Assembly (NCBI RefSeq): GCF_000007345.1
Contig: NC_003552.1
Location: 992,001-1,056,000, forward strand
DNA length: 64,000 bases
Direction of reading: 5' to 3'
Source: Methanosarcina acetivorans C2A
Lineage (GTDB): Archaea > Halobacteriota > Methanosarcinia > Methanosarcinales > Methanosarcinaceae
Shown here: piece by piece, positions 55,798 to 64,000 of the stretch
Position numbering within the stretch: position 1 is the first letter of the stretch
Layout: every line of letters begins with the position of its first letter
Notes under the pieces: generated by a model
What the model was told of the DNA's origin: nothing
The model's input: only the letters and a program-made list of their open reading frames with translations
Databases searched by the model: none
Program-made: the position numbers and the translations under genes

Positions 55798-56803
55798 GTT
55801 TTTGGAAATCTCCATGACTATGCATTTTTACAGGAAATATTTGACTCTTTAAAACCCCGGGTATCTCATCAGCTCTATGACATGCTACTTTGTGCCCTTC
55901 TCCGATCAGGAGAGGTTCTTCAATTTTGCATATCTCTTTTTTGTATTGGCATCTGGTGTGGAATCTACATCCTGAGGGTGGGTTTATGGGATTTGGGATC
56001 TCTCCTTGAAGGATAATTTTCTCCCTTTTCACTTCGGGGTCAACAACAGGTATTGCAGACAATAAGGCCTTTGTATAGGGGTGTTTTGCCTCCCTGAATA
56101 TTTCATCCGTTTTTCCGATCTCTACCAGTTTTCCAAGGTACATGACAGCTACCCTGTCGGTAATAAGTTTTATCACTTCCAGGTCGTGGGAGATGAATAA
56201 ACATGTCAGGCCAAATTTCTTATTCACATCTCTGAGCAGGTTCAGTATCTGTGCCTGCACATTCACGTCAAGGGACGAAGTCGGCTCGTCAGCTACGATA
56301 AATTCGGGGTTGATTGCAAGGATCCTTGCGAGCACGGCTCGCTGGTTCTGACCTCCGCTCAGTTCATGGGGATACCGGTTCAGGTGTTCGGAATTTAGTC
56401 CCACCATCTCTATCAGTTCCATGACTTTTTCATCTCTTTTTTCTCGGCTTACTGTACTATACAGTTTGAGGGGTTCCGCTATGGCCTCCCCGATAAGCAT
56501 TCTAGGATTCAGGGCTGCATAGGGGTTCTGAAATATAATCTGCAGCCTTGGCCTGAGTTTTTTAAGGTCTTTTTTATTCAGTTCAAATAAATCTACATTG
56601 TCAAATTTCACTTTTCCGAAACTAGGTTCAATAAGCCCTGCAATTAGCCTGCCTACAGTCGTTTTCCCGCACCCGCTTTCCCCCACAAGTCCGAAGGTCT
56701 CCCCTTTTTCAATTCTGAAATCGATTCCGTCAACGGCTTTTACGTACTTTTTACAAAACAGGCCTGATGAAAAGTGCTTTTTTAAGCCGTTAACCTCAAT
56801 CAT
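55778..56803 (-). CDS. nickel/oligopeptide ABC transporter ATPase (NikE/OppF type)
   Basis: 341 residues, ATG at 56803. Walker [12 protein letters not shown], signature [12 protein letters not shown], Walker [14 protein letters not shown]. The C-terminal oligopeptide/nickel extension contains [14 protein letters not shown], four cysteines that in related proteins may bind an iron-sulfur cluster or metal. It overlaps the NikD-type gene by 8 nt. It is the last gene of the importer operon, running tail-to-tail into the ChlID gene. Confidence 0.9.
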   Translation of the reverse strand: MIEVNGLKKHFSSGLFCKKYVKAVDGIDFRIEKGETFGLVGESGCGKTTVGRLIAGLIEPSFGKVKFDNVDLFELNKKDLKKLRPRLQIIFQNPYAALNPRMLIGEAIAEPLKLYSTVSREKRDEKVMELIEMVGLNSEHLNRYPHELSGGQNQRAVLARILAINPEFIVADEPTSSLDVNVQAQILNLLRDVNKKFGLTCLFISHDLEVIKLITDRVAVMYLGKLVEIGKTDEIFREAKHPYTKALLSAIPVVDPEVKREKIILQGEIPNPINPPSGCRFHTRCQYKKEICKIEEPLLIGEGHKVACHRADEIPGVLKSQIFPVKMHSHGDFQKLTLKSC

Positions 56804-57737
56804 ACAAAAAGCACCTCACATGGTGTTTTTCTTCTACTTTCAGCATATCAGGTTTTTCTTTTTCACACCGGCTGCTTGCATGGGGACATCTCGGATGAAA
56901 CTTGCAGCCAGCCGGGAGGTTTATCATACTCGGGCATGTACCGGGCATGGGTTTTAACCCCCTGTTCGGAAGGGAATCAAAAAAGCCACGGGTGTAGGGG
57001 TGTCCGGGGTTTTTGAACAGGTCTATTACCCCGGCATATTCTATGATCTCCCCTGCATACATCACGGCGATGGAATTGCACAGCTCGGAAGCAACTCCAA
57101 GGTTGTGCGTGATCAGGAGCATGGAGGCTCCCGACTGCTCCAGTACTTCCTTTAGTAATTCAATTATCTGAGCCTGGATTGTAACGTCGAGCCCTGTGGT
57201 GGGCTCATCGGCGATGATAAGGGAAGGGGTGCAGGCCAATCCCATTGCAATCATTGCTCTTTGCCTCATTCCTCCGCTGAACTCATGGGGATACTCTACT
57301 GCCCTATCGGAAGGCGAGGGTATCTTTACGGCTTTTAACATCTCAATGACCCTTTGTTTTGCAGCCTGCTTTTTCATGTGCCGGTGCATTTCTACGGGTT
57401 CGGCAAGTTGCGTTCCCACAGTGAGCACAGGGTTCAGGGAAGAAAGGGAATTCTGAAATATCATGCTTATTTCTTTTCCCCTTATCTTTCGCATTTGAGC
57501 CTTGCTGAGCCGAATCAGGTCGGTTCCCCTGTAAAGGACCTGCCCCTCTACTTTTGTATTTTCAGAAAGCAAACGCAGTATTGATAACCCCAGCATGGTT
57601 TTTCCGCATCCGGTCTCTCCTATTATTCCGAGGGTTTCTCCTTCTTCAAGATCCAGGTCAATACCGTTTATCGCCCTGACCACGCCGTCTTCGGTATAAA
57701 AATAGGTTCTCAGATCCCGTATGCTCAACAATGTCAT
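56796..57737 (-). CDS. nickel/oligopeptide ABC transporter ATPase (NikD/OppD type)
   Basis: 313 residues, ATG at 57737. Walker A GETGCGKTMLG, signature FSGGMRQRAMIA, Walker B LIIADEPTTGLDV, and the OppD/NikD C-terminal domain with CKFHPRCPHASSRC. The start overlaps the NikC-type stop by 4 nt (ATGA). It pairs with the NikE-type ATPase to drive the NikB/NikC-type channel. Whether the cargo is nickel, a metallophore, a peptide or a tetrapyrrole precursor is not visible. The chelatase neighbours favour a metal or metal chelate. Confidence 0.9.
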   Translation of the reverse strand: MTLLSIRDLRTYFYTEDGVVRAINGIDLDLEEGETLGIIGETGCGKTMLGLSILRLLSENTKVEGQVLYRGTDLIRLSKAQMRKIRGKEISMIFQNSLSSLNPVLTVGTQLAEPVEMHRHMKKQAAKQRVIEMLKAVKIPSPSDRAVEYPHEFSGGMRQRAMIAMGLACTPSLIIADEPTTGLDVTIQAQIIELLKEVLEQSGASMLLITHNLGVASELCNSIAVMYAGEIIEYAGVIDLFKNPGHPYTRGFFDSLPNRGLKPMPGTCPSMINLPAGCKFHPRCPHASSRCEKEKPDMLKVEEKHHVRCFLYD

Positions 57738-58588
57738 TTCTTCAACTCCCTCTGCGGTCGGGGGTCCAGTGCATCTCTCAGCCCGTCGCCCAGGAAATTA
57801 AATGCCATAACTGCTGTCGTAATAGCTATGCCGGGAAAGATCGTCAGGAAGGGGGCAGTTCGCATGAAAACTCTTCCGTTGTTCAGCATGGATCCCCAAT
57901 CAGGGATCGGAGGCTGCGCTCCCAGTCCCAGGAAACTCAAGCTGGCCGCTGCCAGGATGATAAACCCCATGTCAAGTGTAGCCAGCACAAGCACAGGGGT
58001 TATCACATTTGGAAGGATATGGCGGGTCATGATATACAGGTCGTTGCAACCGAGGGCTCTTGCAGACTCTACAAACTCCTTTTCTTTTACAGCCATTACC
58101 GAGCTGCGAACAACCCTGGCAAAGCCGGTCCAGGACACCAGGGCTAGGGCAAGCATCACATTGAACAGCCCGGGCCCCAGGGCGCCTGCGACTGCCATAG
58201 CCAGTATAATCCCCGGAAATGCCAGGACGATATCTACAAATCTCATAATCAGTTCGTCCAGAGCCCCTCCGAAGTACCCGGAAATCAAACCCAGCGTTAC
58301 TCCGATAACGGTTATTATTCCAACCACAGTCATACTCACCTGCAGGGAGACTCTGGCACCGTATATGACCCTGCTCAGCACACACCTGCCAAGATCATCG
58401 GTTCCCATGGGATATTCTTTGCATGGGGATAGGAAACGCTTTCCTAAGTTTGGCTCTACCGGGTCATGGGGAGCAATCCAGGGTGCAAAGACTGCGAAAA
58501 ATAAAAGGAAGGTGATCATTGCAAGGCCGATCATTGCAATTTTATTCTTCTTTAGCCGCTGGAAGGTCAACTTTTTAGTTGATTTCAA
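57734..58588 (-). CDS. nickel/oligopeptide ABC transporter permease (NikC/DppC type)
   Basis: 284 residues. The only usable start is a TTG at 58588, with GAGG eight bases upstream. The frame is closed further upstream and has no ATG. The N-terminal leader LKKNKIAMIGLAMITFLLFF, then GTDDLGRCVLSRVIYGARVS and the EAA loop EFVESARALGCNDLYIMTRH, are the family hallmarks. Six membrane segments. It forms the channel with the TAG-containing NikB-type permease encoded 115 bp upstream. Confidence 0.88.
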   Translation of the reverse strand: MKSTKKLTFQRLKKNKIAMIGLAMITFLLFFAVFAPWIAPHDPVEPNLGKRFLSPCKEYPMGTDDLGRCVLSRVIYGARVSLQVSMTVVGIITVIGVTLGLISGYFGGALDELIMRFVDIVLAFPGIILAMAVAGALGPGLFNVMLALALVSWTGFARVVRSSVMAVKEKEFVESARALGCNDLYIMTRHILPNVITPVLVLATLDMGFIILAAASLSFLGLGAQPPIPDWGSMLNNGRVFMRTAPFLTIFPGIAITTAVMAFNFLGDGLRDALDPRPQRELKK

Positions 58589-58703
58589 ATTACTGGCCTC
58601 GTTCCTGTGTTTTTTGATTTTTTTTGAGTTCCGGACTTTTTAAATATGGGCTATCGAGTGCATGTTTTCAGGTTTTGTTACTTTCAGGCTTTGTTTACTT
58701 TGT

Positions 58704-59648
58704 TTATCTACTCTCCTCGTACCGTATCCTCGGGTCCAGGCAGGTATATGATATGTCCACAAAAAGATTGACGAGAACGAATATTACTGCCACAAACAAC
58801 ACGCCACCCTGGATCATTGCAAAATCGCGCGAATATATCGAATCCACAAGGAGTTTTCCTATTCCCGGCTAGGCAAAGATCGTTTCAACTATAACAGACC
58901 CTTCAAGAATCCTGCCGAATTGGATGCCTATAACTGTTATGACCGGAATAAGGGCATTTTTCAGGGCATGTTTTACGGTAATGAGCTTTTCTGTCAACCC
59001 TTTAGCTCTTGCGGTTCTTATATAATCCTGCCTGAGCGCATCAAGCATATTCGAGCGTGTAAATCTTGTAAGGACGGCTGCCATCCCGGTTCCGAGCGTC
59101 AGGGCAGGAAGTATCATATGCTCAAAGCTCCCGGACCCATAAACCGGAAACCATCCAAGGTGTAAGGCAAAGAGGTGGATAAGTAGTAAAGCAAACCAGA
59201 AACTCGGCATGGACACGCCGACCATTGCCCCCATCATGCTAAGATTGTCAAATAGAGAATATTGCTTGCTTGCAGTGATGATTCCGAGCGGGATTGCTAT
59301 TATCAGAGCTATAAACATACTGGCAAGTGCAAGCTTAAGCGTCGCCGGGAACCTGTCCAAAATCTCTGATAAGACCGGTTCTCCGTTTATCAGGCTGCAG
59401 CCCAGGTCCCCATGGAGTAAGTGCTGCAGCCACTTGATATACTGAATATGGACCGGGGCATCCAGGCCTTCTTCTACTCTTATCCGTTCGATATTTTCCG
59501 GGGTCAGGCTCTCTGCCCCGTGCCGGGCGAGGGCAATCATCTCGGCCGGGTCTCCGGGTGTAAAATGCATTATCAAAAAAGTCAGCATTGTCACACCAAG
59601 AATAACGATGAACATCAGAACCATTCTTTTCAAAATGAATTTCAGCAT
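58704..59648 (-). CDS. nickel/oligopeptide ABC transporter permease (NikB/DppB type) with in-frame TAG
   Basis: 314 residues with readthrough, the normal NikB length. ATG at 59648. The frame carries the family N-terminus (RMVLMFIVILGVTMLTFLIM, then FTPGDPAEM) and the EAA loop (DYIRTARAKGLTEKLITVKH). It runs to VETIFA, then TAG at 58869-58871 (codon 260), then continues in frame as PGIGKLLVDSIYSRDFAMIQ through a last transmembrane helix to DPRIRYEESR and TAA. In the family the residue before PG(I/L)G is nearly always tryptophan, so a TGG-to-TAG change explains the codon. Stopping at TAG would remove the final helix. Pyrrolysine insertion is the simplest way for the protein to work. A gene inactivated by mutation is the alternative. 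Confidence 0.88.
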
Positions 59649-59929
59649 CCTATCACTTCAGCGAATAAATCCTGAAAAGCGCCTGAATGCAGAAAAACCG
59701 GGAATGCAACAAGTCTCGTAATTAATCGGAAGCCGTGTATGTCATCCATTTTTGAAGCGAATATAAGGTCTATCCCTACAAAGGTGGCCGAAATCAGGAC
59801 CATAAATATCAGGGATGACAGCAGTCCGGAAACTCCTTTTATCTCAAATACTATCAGGGGCGCTACTTTCTGGATTGCCAAACCCGGGATAAGAGCGGTA
59901 ATCGTCTTCTCACCTCGCTCGACGCTCAT
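59642..59929 (-). CDS. small membrane protein of unknown function
   Basis: 95 residues. The ATG overlaps the CobN copy 2 stop by 4 nt (ATGA) and the TGA overlaps the NikB-type start by 7 nt, so it fits exactly into the operon. One clear membrane segment (SSLIFMVLISATFVGIDLIF) follows a moderately hydrophobic region. The family is not recognised. HmuS/CobN-type dechelatase operons of bacteria also include small membrane proteins, but I see no specific DUF2149 or DUF2162 signature. Confidence 0.6.
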   Translation of the reverse strand: MSVERGEKTITALIPGLAIQKVAPLIVFEIKGVSGLLSSLIFMVLISATFVGIDLIFASKMDDIHGFRLITRLVAFPVFLHSGAFQDLFAEVIGC

Positions 59930-62900
59930 ATCCTTTCATTTGCGTTAATTTTCAAGATACTGGTTGCACCTCCCTGGAATTCCCCTTCGATGTCGCTCAT
60001 TTTTTCTTCCATCCAGCTCTCGATTTCCAGGTATTTGCCTTTGAGCTCTTCGAGAGTTTCGGGGTCTGCATTCCAAAGCTTGCGGTGTTCAGCTTCGAGA
60101 AGTCTCCTTGCCAGGCTTTCGAGGGCATAGAGGTTGTTTTCCTCAAACCACTTTCTCATTTCGTCGTCAAGGACAAAGGTCTCGGCGATCTCGTCAAAGA
60201 CCCAGTCCCCAACAAGCTTTGTTGTAGCCTGCCAGCCGTACATATGGTAGACCCTGTCCGAGATAACCGTAGCTCCCTTGTACCCGTGACGTTTTTTCCC
60301 TTCGATCCATTTCGGGTTCAGGAGCCTGGTCCTCGCAACCCGTTCAAGTTCGTCCTTCATATCTCTTATCCGGGGCCTTTCAGGGTCGTGGGTATCTGCA
60401 AAATATACATCCACGTTGTTTTTGGAGAGCGTCCTGGCAGCTACGGTAAACCCGCCGTGGCTGCCGTAAATATGGCAGCACTCCAGGATGTCGTATTCAT
60501 CGGAATCCCATTTGTCATAGGTGACCGTGATCCGTTTCAGGTTTGATTCCAGCTCATTCCGGGCAGCCTGCCCGTAGATCCCCTTTCCATATGCATAACC
60601 GCAAAATTTTGTGAATATGCTTGCCAGGTCTTCGTCGGTTTCCCAGGCTGAAGCGGCAACTGTCGTATTTACCCCGTAGTCATAGGTTCCAGGTTGCGTG
60701 GTGAAGACCCTCAGGGTAGCAAGCCTTTCAGGGCTGAGTTTCTTATCCGTTCCCTCGGCTTCAAGCTCTTTCAGCCTCTCAAGGGCATGTTTTTTGACAA
60801 AGTTCATTTCATCGGGCTCGTCCAGGAAAGCAACCATACTCACGGCTTCATCCACTATTTCAAATGCCCTGGGCATCCCGTCTCTGAGCATGCTTGAGAG
60901 CTGTATGGTACAGTCAATCCTGGGCCGTTTAAGTTCGCTCAGGGGAATTACTTTTAAGCCTTTGACCCTTGCCCCGTCCCATTCCACACGTACCCCGAGG
61001 GTATAAAGGATCTGAGAGAGCAGTTCCCCATCTGCCCTGAAGGTATCAAAGAACCTGAAAACAAAACCCACATTTTCCGGGTAGCCCTCGTTTTCATGCA
61101 GGTACTTGCGGAAGAAGTTCTCTGCCAGTTTCACACCCACCTTCCAGGCGGCAGGGGTCGGGATTTTCCAGGGGTCAATGGCATAGAAATTCCTGCCTGT
61201 TGGCAAAATTTCTATTTTACCGCGAGCAAGGGCTCCCGAGGCGCCTGCTTCCACATGTTCGGCGTTAAACCCGCGCAGGAGGTTGTTAACCTCATCCGGG
61301 GTCCGGTTGATTTTCGGGAGAAGGTCTTCTGCCAGCCTGACCGATTTGACAATCTTTTCAAGACCGGAGGAATGGAACTCGAGGCTCTGCCCTGTAGCGA
61401 CAGACATTTCCCATTTTGAGATTCCTAAAATTTCTTCCTCGGAAATTAAGTCTCTTTCAAGGACTCCTGTCATAATTCCCCCGGCAATCTCCGTGCAGGT
61501 GTCAAGGAGTTTGCTCCCTGTCATGCCGAATTCCCGGATGAACGCAGTGGGGTCGTCCAGTATGCTGTCATAGTCAAGCCCTATGGCTTCCAGGATCCCC
61601 CTCCTGATAGACGGGACATTCCCCTGGTCAAACCGCAGGATTGAAACGAGCATGTCAACAAGGGCTTCTCCTTCCGGGGCCTGCCCCAGGATGTGGAGCC
61701 CGTCCCGTATCATGGTTTCCCTGACCATATCCATCTGGCCGTGCAGGTATTCCATATAGTCTTCAAAAGTTTCGAAATCACTGATCAACCTGGGGAAATT
61801 GGCTTCTGCAGCTTTTTCCGTGATTATCTCCTGCAGTACTTTTGCCCTCCCGAGGTCTTTTGTTAGCATTGCCCTTTTGTATTCCTCAAGGGGTTCTTCC
61901 AGTTCTTCCAGTACCCCATAGGTTTCTGCAGCGGCCATCACGGGGTGGAGGTGGTCCACAATTACCGCGAGCCCTCTCCTTTTGGCGATGGACCCTTCCA
62001 TGGGGTTGCTTGAAACGTATATGTACAGGTGGGGCATGCTCCCCACACATATCTGGGAGAAACAGGAGGATGACTGGGCTACCGTTTTTCCGGGAAGGAG
62101 CTCTATATTCCCGTGCGTGCCCACGTGAACCATGACGTCGGCTCCGAACTCCTTTTCTATCCATTTGTAGTAGGCAAGGTACTGGTGCGGAGGGGTGATG
62201 TCCGGGTCGTGCAGGATCTTGCAAACGGTCCCGTCACACCGGGCTCCTGCGCATCCCCTCTTGGGCTGCAGCCCGATAAAGACATTCCCGAGATCAAGGC
62301 CCGGGATTGTGATACTGTTCTTATGGAGGGCAAGACTCAGCTTATCTACCCTGTCGAGCTTTTCAATGCCCTGTTCAAAGGGGTTGCCCCAGCCTTCAAA
62401 GACTTTATTTCTTGCATCCTCGGGAAGTTCATAGAGCCACTCTTTATATGTTCCGAGGGGAACAAAGCCAGCAGCTCCTCCATGCTTGATTATTTCGCTC
62501 AGGGGAGTCCACCGGAATTCGCTTATGGCTTTTTTCTTAAGTATTGTATCGATAAGCTCTTTTCCATTTTCAGGGACCCAGTTGAGATAATATCCTTCCT
62601 CTTTGAGCCTTTTCAGAATAATTGAGATGCTTTCCAGGGTGTCAAGCCCAAACCCCGCTCCTACCGTCGCCTCCACTCCGCTCTTGCAAGGGGAATTGTG
62701 TAAGATTATTGCGACTTTTTTTTCGGAATTTGGTTTTCTCCCGAGTTCGATCCATTTCCCTACCCTGCGAATGAGGAAATCTATCTGGTCATCAATGGGT
62801 ACGGGGTCCTGAACCTCTGCTCCGGTCACAGGGTCCAGCGTTTTTTCGGCGGTGCCTATTATGATCGGTTCTGCAAGCCCGTCAAATTCGGGTAGTGCAA

Positions 62901-63828
62901 CACTGATTATAATCTGGGGGATACTAAGCCCTTCCGGGTTTGCTTTCCATTCTTCGGGGGTCTGGGAAGAATGAATCATTTTCAAGCACGGGACATTTAG
63001 TTCCTTGAGGATGTTTGTTTTTTCCTGGCCTATGCTTCTGCCCCTCCCGCCCGTGAGGTTGAGGAAAAATGCAGCATAAATGACCGCTGCATCAACCAGG
63101 ACTTTTCCGTCCTTCATAAAGTATTTCCTGATGATCTCGTCCGAGCTTCCTCCGGGAGACCATTTGTTCTGGATGGCGGCAATCACCCCAAAGTTTTTTT
63201 CTTCCAATTTTCGGATAAGGGCGTCAAAGACTCCCAGGGAGTCCTCCATATAGTAAAGGTTAGGGAAAAGAAGCCCTACGGTCTTGAACATGCTTTTTCT
63301 GTTTTCCGAATACCATTCAAGGTAACTTTCAAGGTCTGTGAAAATTTCTCCTGCATCCGGGTGGTATATGCCCGAGGAGGGGACCTCAACCGGAGGATTT
63401 ACCTCTTGATTGTTTTTCCCGGCCAGCTTTCCGGCGTAAAGGAGAAGATTCTCTATATTTTCCGGGCCGCCATAATTCTGGTAATCCCAGAAGACCTTCA
63501 AATGCCGGGGGGAGACCGTGCCAAGGGCGGCGCACATTGGGGAGAGAGGGATGATAGGTTTTGATGTGCGCTTTTTTAACTCCTCTATATCCGCAAAAAC
63601 CCCTTCATAATCAGGGGGGAAACTGACCAGGATCGCATCGGCTTCCTTTTCAAACCATTCCATTAGGGCCTGAGGTACCCCAGGGGGGGCATCCTCATCG
63701 AGAAAGTTTTCAAACCTTGCAGTGATCTCAAATCCCTTTTTATTCAGATTTTCAATCGCACTGCTGTATGTTTTAAGCATCAGGCCCCGGCTTGGGCCGT
63801 AAACTGCTAACATCCCTCCGATTTTCAT
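59926..63828 (-). CDS. CobN/BchH-type metal chelatase large subunit (copy 2)
   Basis: 1300 residues, ATG at 63828 with GAGGAG overlapping the end of the upstream gene. Hallmarks: GCAGARCDGTVCKILHDPDI, HVGTHGNIELLPGKTV, GRNFYAIDPWKIPTPAAWKV, IYGSHGGFTVAARTLSKNNV, and the C-terminal GEFQGGAT shared with copy 1. It has no low-complexity insert. It is inserted between the solute-binding protein and the permease genes of a Nik-type importer, which ties import and metal insertion or removal together. Copies 1 and 2 are clear paralogues but diverged, so they may treat different metals or tetrapyrroles. Confidence 0.92.
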   Translation of the reverse strand: MKIGGMLAVYGPSRGLMLKTYSSAIENLNKKGFEITARFENFLDEDAPPGVPQALMEWFEKEADAILVSFPPDYEGVFADIEELKKRTSKPIIPLSPMCAALGTVSPRHLKVFWDYQNYGGPENIENLLLYAGKLAGKNNQEVNPPVEVPSSGIYHPDAGEIFTDLESYLEWYSENRKSMFKTVGLLFPNLYYMEDSLGVFDALIRKLEEKNFGVIAAIQNKWSPGGSSDEIIRKYFMKDGKVLVDAAVIYAAFFLNLTGGRGRSIGQEKTNILKELNVPCLKMIHSSQTPEEWKANPEGLSIPQIIISVALPEFDGLAEPIIIGTAEKTLDPVTGAEVQDPVPIDDQIDFLIRRVGKWIELGRKPNSEKKVAIILHNSPCKSGVEATVGAGFGLDTLESISIILKRLKEEGYYLNWVPENGKELIDTILKKKAISEFRWTPLSEIIKHGGAAGFVPLGTYKEWLYELPEDARNKVFEGWGNPFEQGIEKLDRVDKLSLALHKNSITIPGLDLGNVFIGLQPKRGCAGARCDGTVCKILHDPDITPPHQYLAYYKWIEKEFGADVMVHVGTHGNIELLPGKTVAQSSSCFSQICVGSMPHLYIYVSSNPMEGSIAKRRGLAVIVDHLHPVMAAAETYGVLEELEEPLEEYKRAMLTKDLGRAKVLQEIITEKAAEANFPRLISDFETFEDYMEYLHGQMDMVRETMIRDGLHILGQAPEGEALVDMLVSILRFDQGNVPSIRRGILEAIGLDYDSILDDPTAFIREFGMTGSKLLDTCTEIAGGIMTGVLERDLISEEEILGISKWEMSVATGQSLEFHSSGLEKIVKSVRLAEDLLPKINRTPDEVNNLLRGFNAEHVEAGASGALARGKIEILPTGRNFYAIDPWKIPTPAAWKVGVKLAENFFRKYLHENEGYPENVGFVFRFFDTFRADGELLSQILYTLGVRVEWDGARVKGLKVIPLSELKRPRIDCTIQLSSMLRDGMPRAFEIVDEAVSMVAFLDEPDEMNFVKKHALERLKELEAEGTDKKLSPERLATLRVFTTQPGTYDYGVNTTVAASAWETDEDLASIFTKFCGYAYGKGIYGQAARNELESNLKRITVTYDKWDSDEYDILECCHIYGSHGGFTVAARTLSKNNVDVYFADTHDPERPRIRDMKDELERVARTRLLNPKWIEGKKRHGYKGATVISDRVYHMYGWQATTKLVGDWVFDEIAETFVLDDEMRKWFEENNLYALESLARRLLEAEHRKLWNADPETLEELKGKYLEIESWMEEKMSDIEGEFQGGATSILKINANERI

Positions 63829-63831
63829 GTT

Positions 63832-64000
63832 TTACTCCTCGCTGAAGTACGCTTTTTTGAAGGGGATGAATCCGTCAAAACCATGTCTTAACTCAAAATT
63901 CTTGAGTTCTTTCTTTGCAATGCCTACTTTCACAGGGTGCATCAGGAAAGCACAGACACACTCGTCCATGATTAGCTCCTGCATCTGGTCATAGAGAGCT
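63832..64000 (-). CDS. solute-binding protein of nickel/peptide ABC transporter, C-terminal end only
   Basis: The last 55 codons of a frame entering from the right edge, ending in TAA. The visible residues (ALYDQMQELIMDECVCAFLM, then KVGIAKKELKNFELRHGFDG) match the C-terminus of family 5 extracellular binding proteins (NikA/DppA). It is 3 bp upstream of the CobN copy 2 start and heads the importer operon. Confidence 0.7.
   Translation of the reverse strand, partial: ALYDQMQELIMDECVCAFLMHPVKVGIAKKELKNFELRHGFDGFIPFKKAYFSEE

Overview
The window is from a methanogenic archaeon of the genus Methanosarcina, most like M. acetivorans. The evidence is a methyl-sulfide methyltransferase fusion (Mts) with an Msr-type regulator and an MsmS/RdmS-like sensor kinase, a Methanosarcina S-layer duplication-domain protein, giant PKD-rich surface proteins, a group II chaperonin, and in-frame UAG codons that only make sense with pyrrolysine decoding. 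Species assignment is inference from gene content; no search was run.

Layout. (1) 1-15.6 kb: two huge, mosaic, secreted surface proteins on the minus strand. The first runs off the left edge. They share modules and have homologous ~0.6-0.8 kb upstream regions, one of which carries a MITE-like 190-bp insertion. (2) 15.7-18.2 kb: an ABC-2 exporter pair and a GNAT acetyltransferase. (3) 19.0-35.6 kb: a methyl-transfer locus. It holds an MtaA/MtbA-type methylcobamide:CoM methyltransferase interrupted by an in-frame TAG, a CobW-type GTPase, a divergent thermosome subunit, a hydantoinase-like ASKHA ATPase, the mts fusion, two small exported-protein genes on the other strand, an Msr-family regulator, and a PAS/GAF sensor kinase with another in-frame TAG. 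(4) 36.5-37.5 kb: an AbrB-PhoU regulator that seems to use an ATT start. (5) 37.8-64 kb: a metal/tetrapyrrole island. It holds an ABC-2 exporter pair, an ECF-type importer (T, fused double ATPase, unusual S-like protein), two CobN-type chelatase large subunits, a fused ChlI-ChlD AAA+/VWA partner, two beta-propeller lipoproteins, an S-layer-like protein and a nickel/peptide-type ABC importer whose NikB permease carries a third in-frame TAG.

How the parts fit. The 19-36 kb block looks like an inducible methyl-sulfide utilisation module: sensor kinase, Msr activator, corrinoid/methyltransferase fusion, and possible maturation or reactivation helpers (CobW, ASKHA ATPase, chaperonin). The 38-64 kb block could supply the corrinoid or nickel tetrapyrrole cofactors that such enzymes need, by importing metal or metal chelates and inserting or removing metal with the CobN/ChlID machinery. 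Its substrate cannot be read from the sequence.

The most notable observation is that all complete genes here end in TAA or TGA. The only three reading frames that hit TAG continue in the same frame to the expected family length (354, 975 and 314 residues). No tRNA, rRNA or CRISPR array was recognised.
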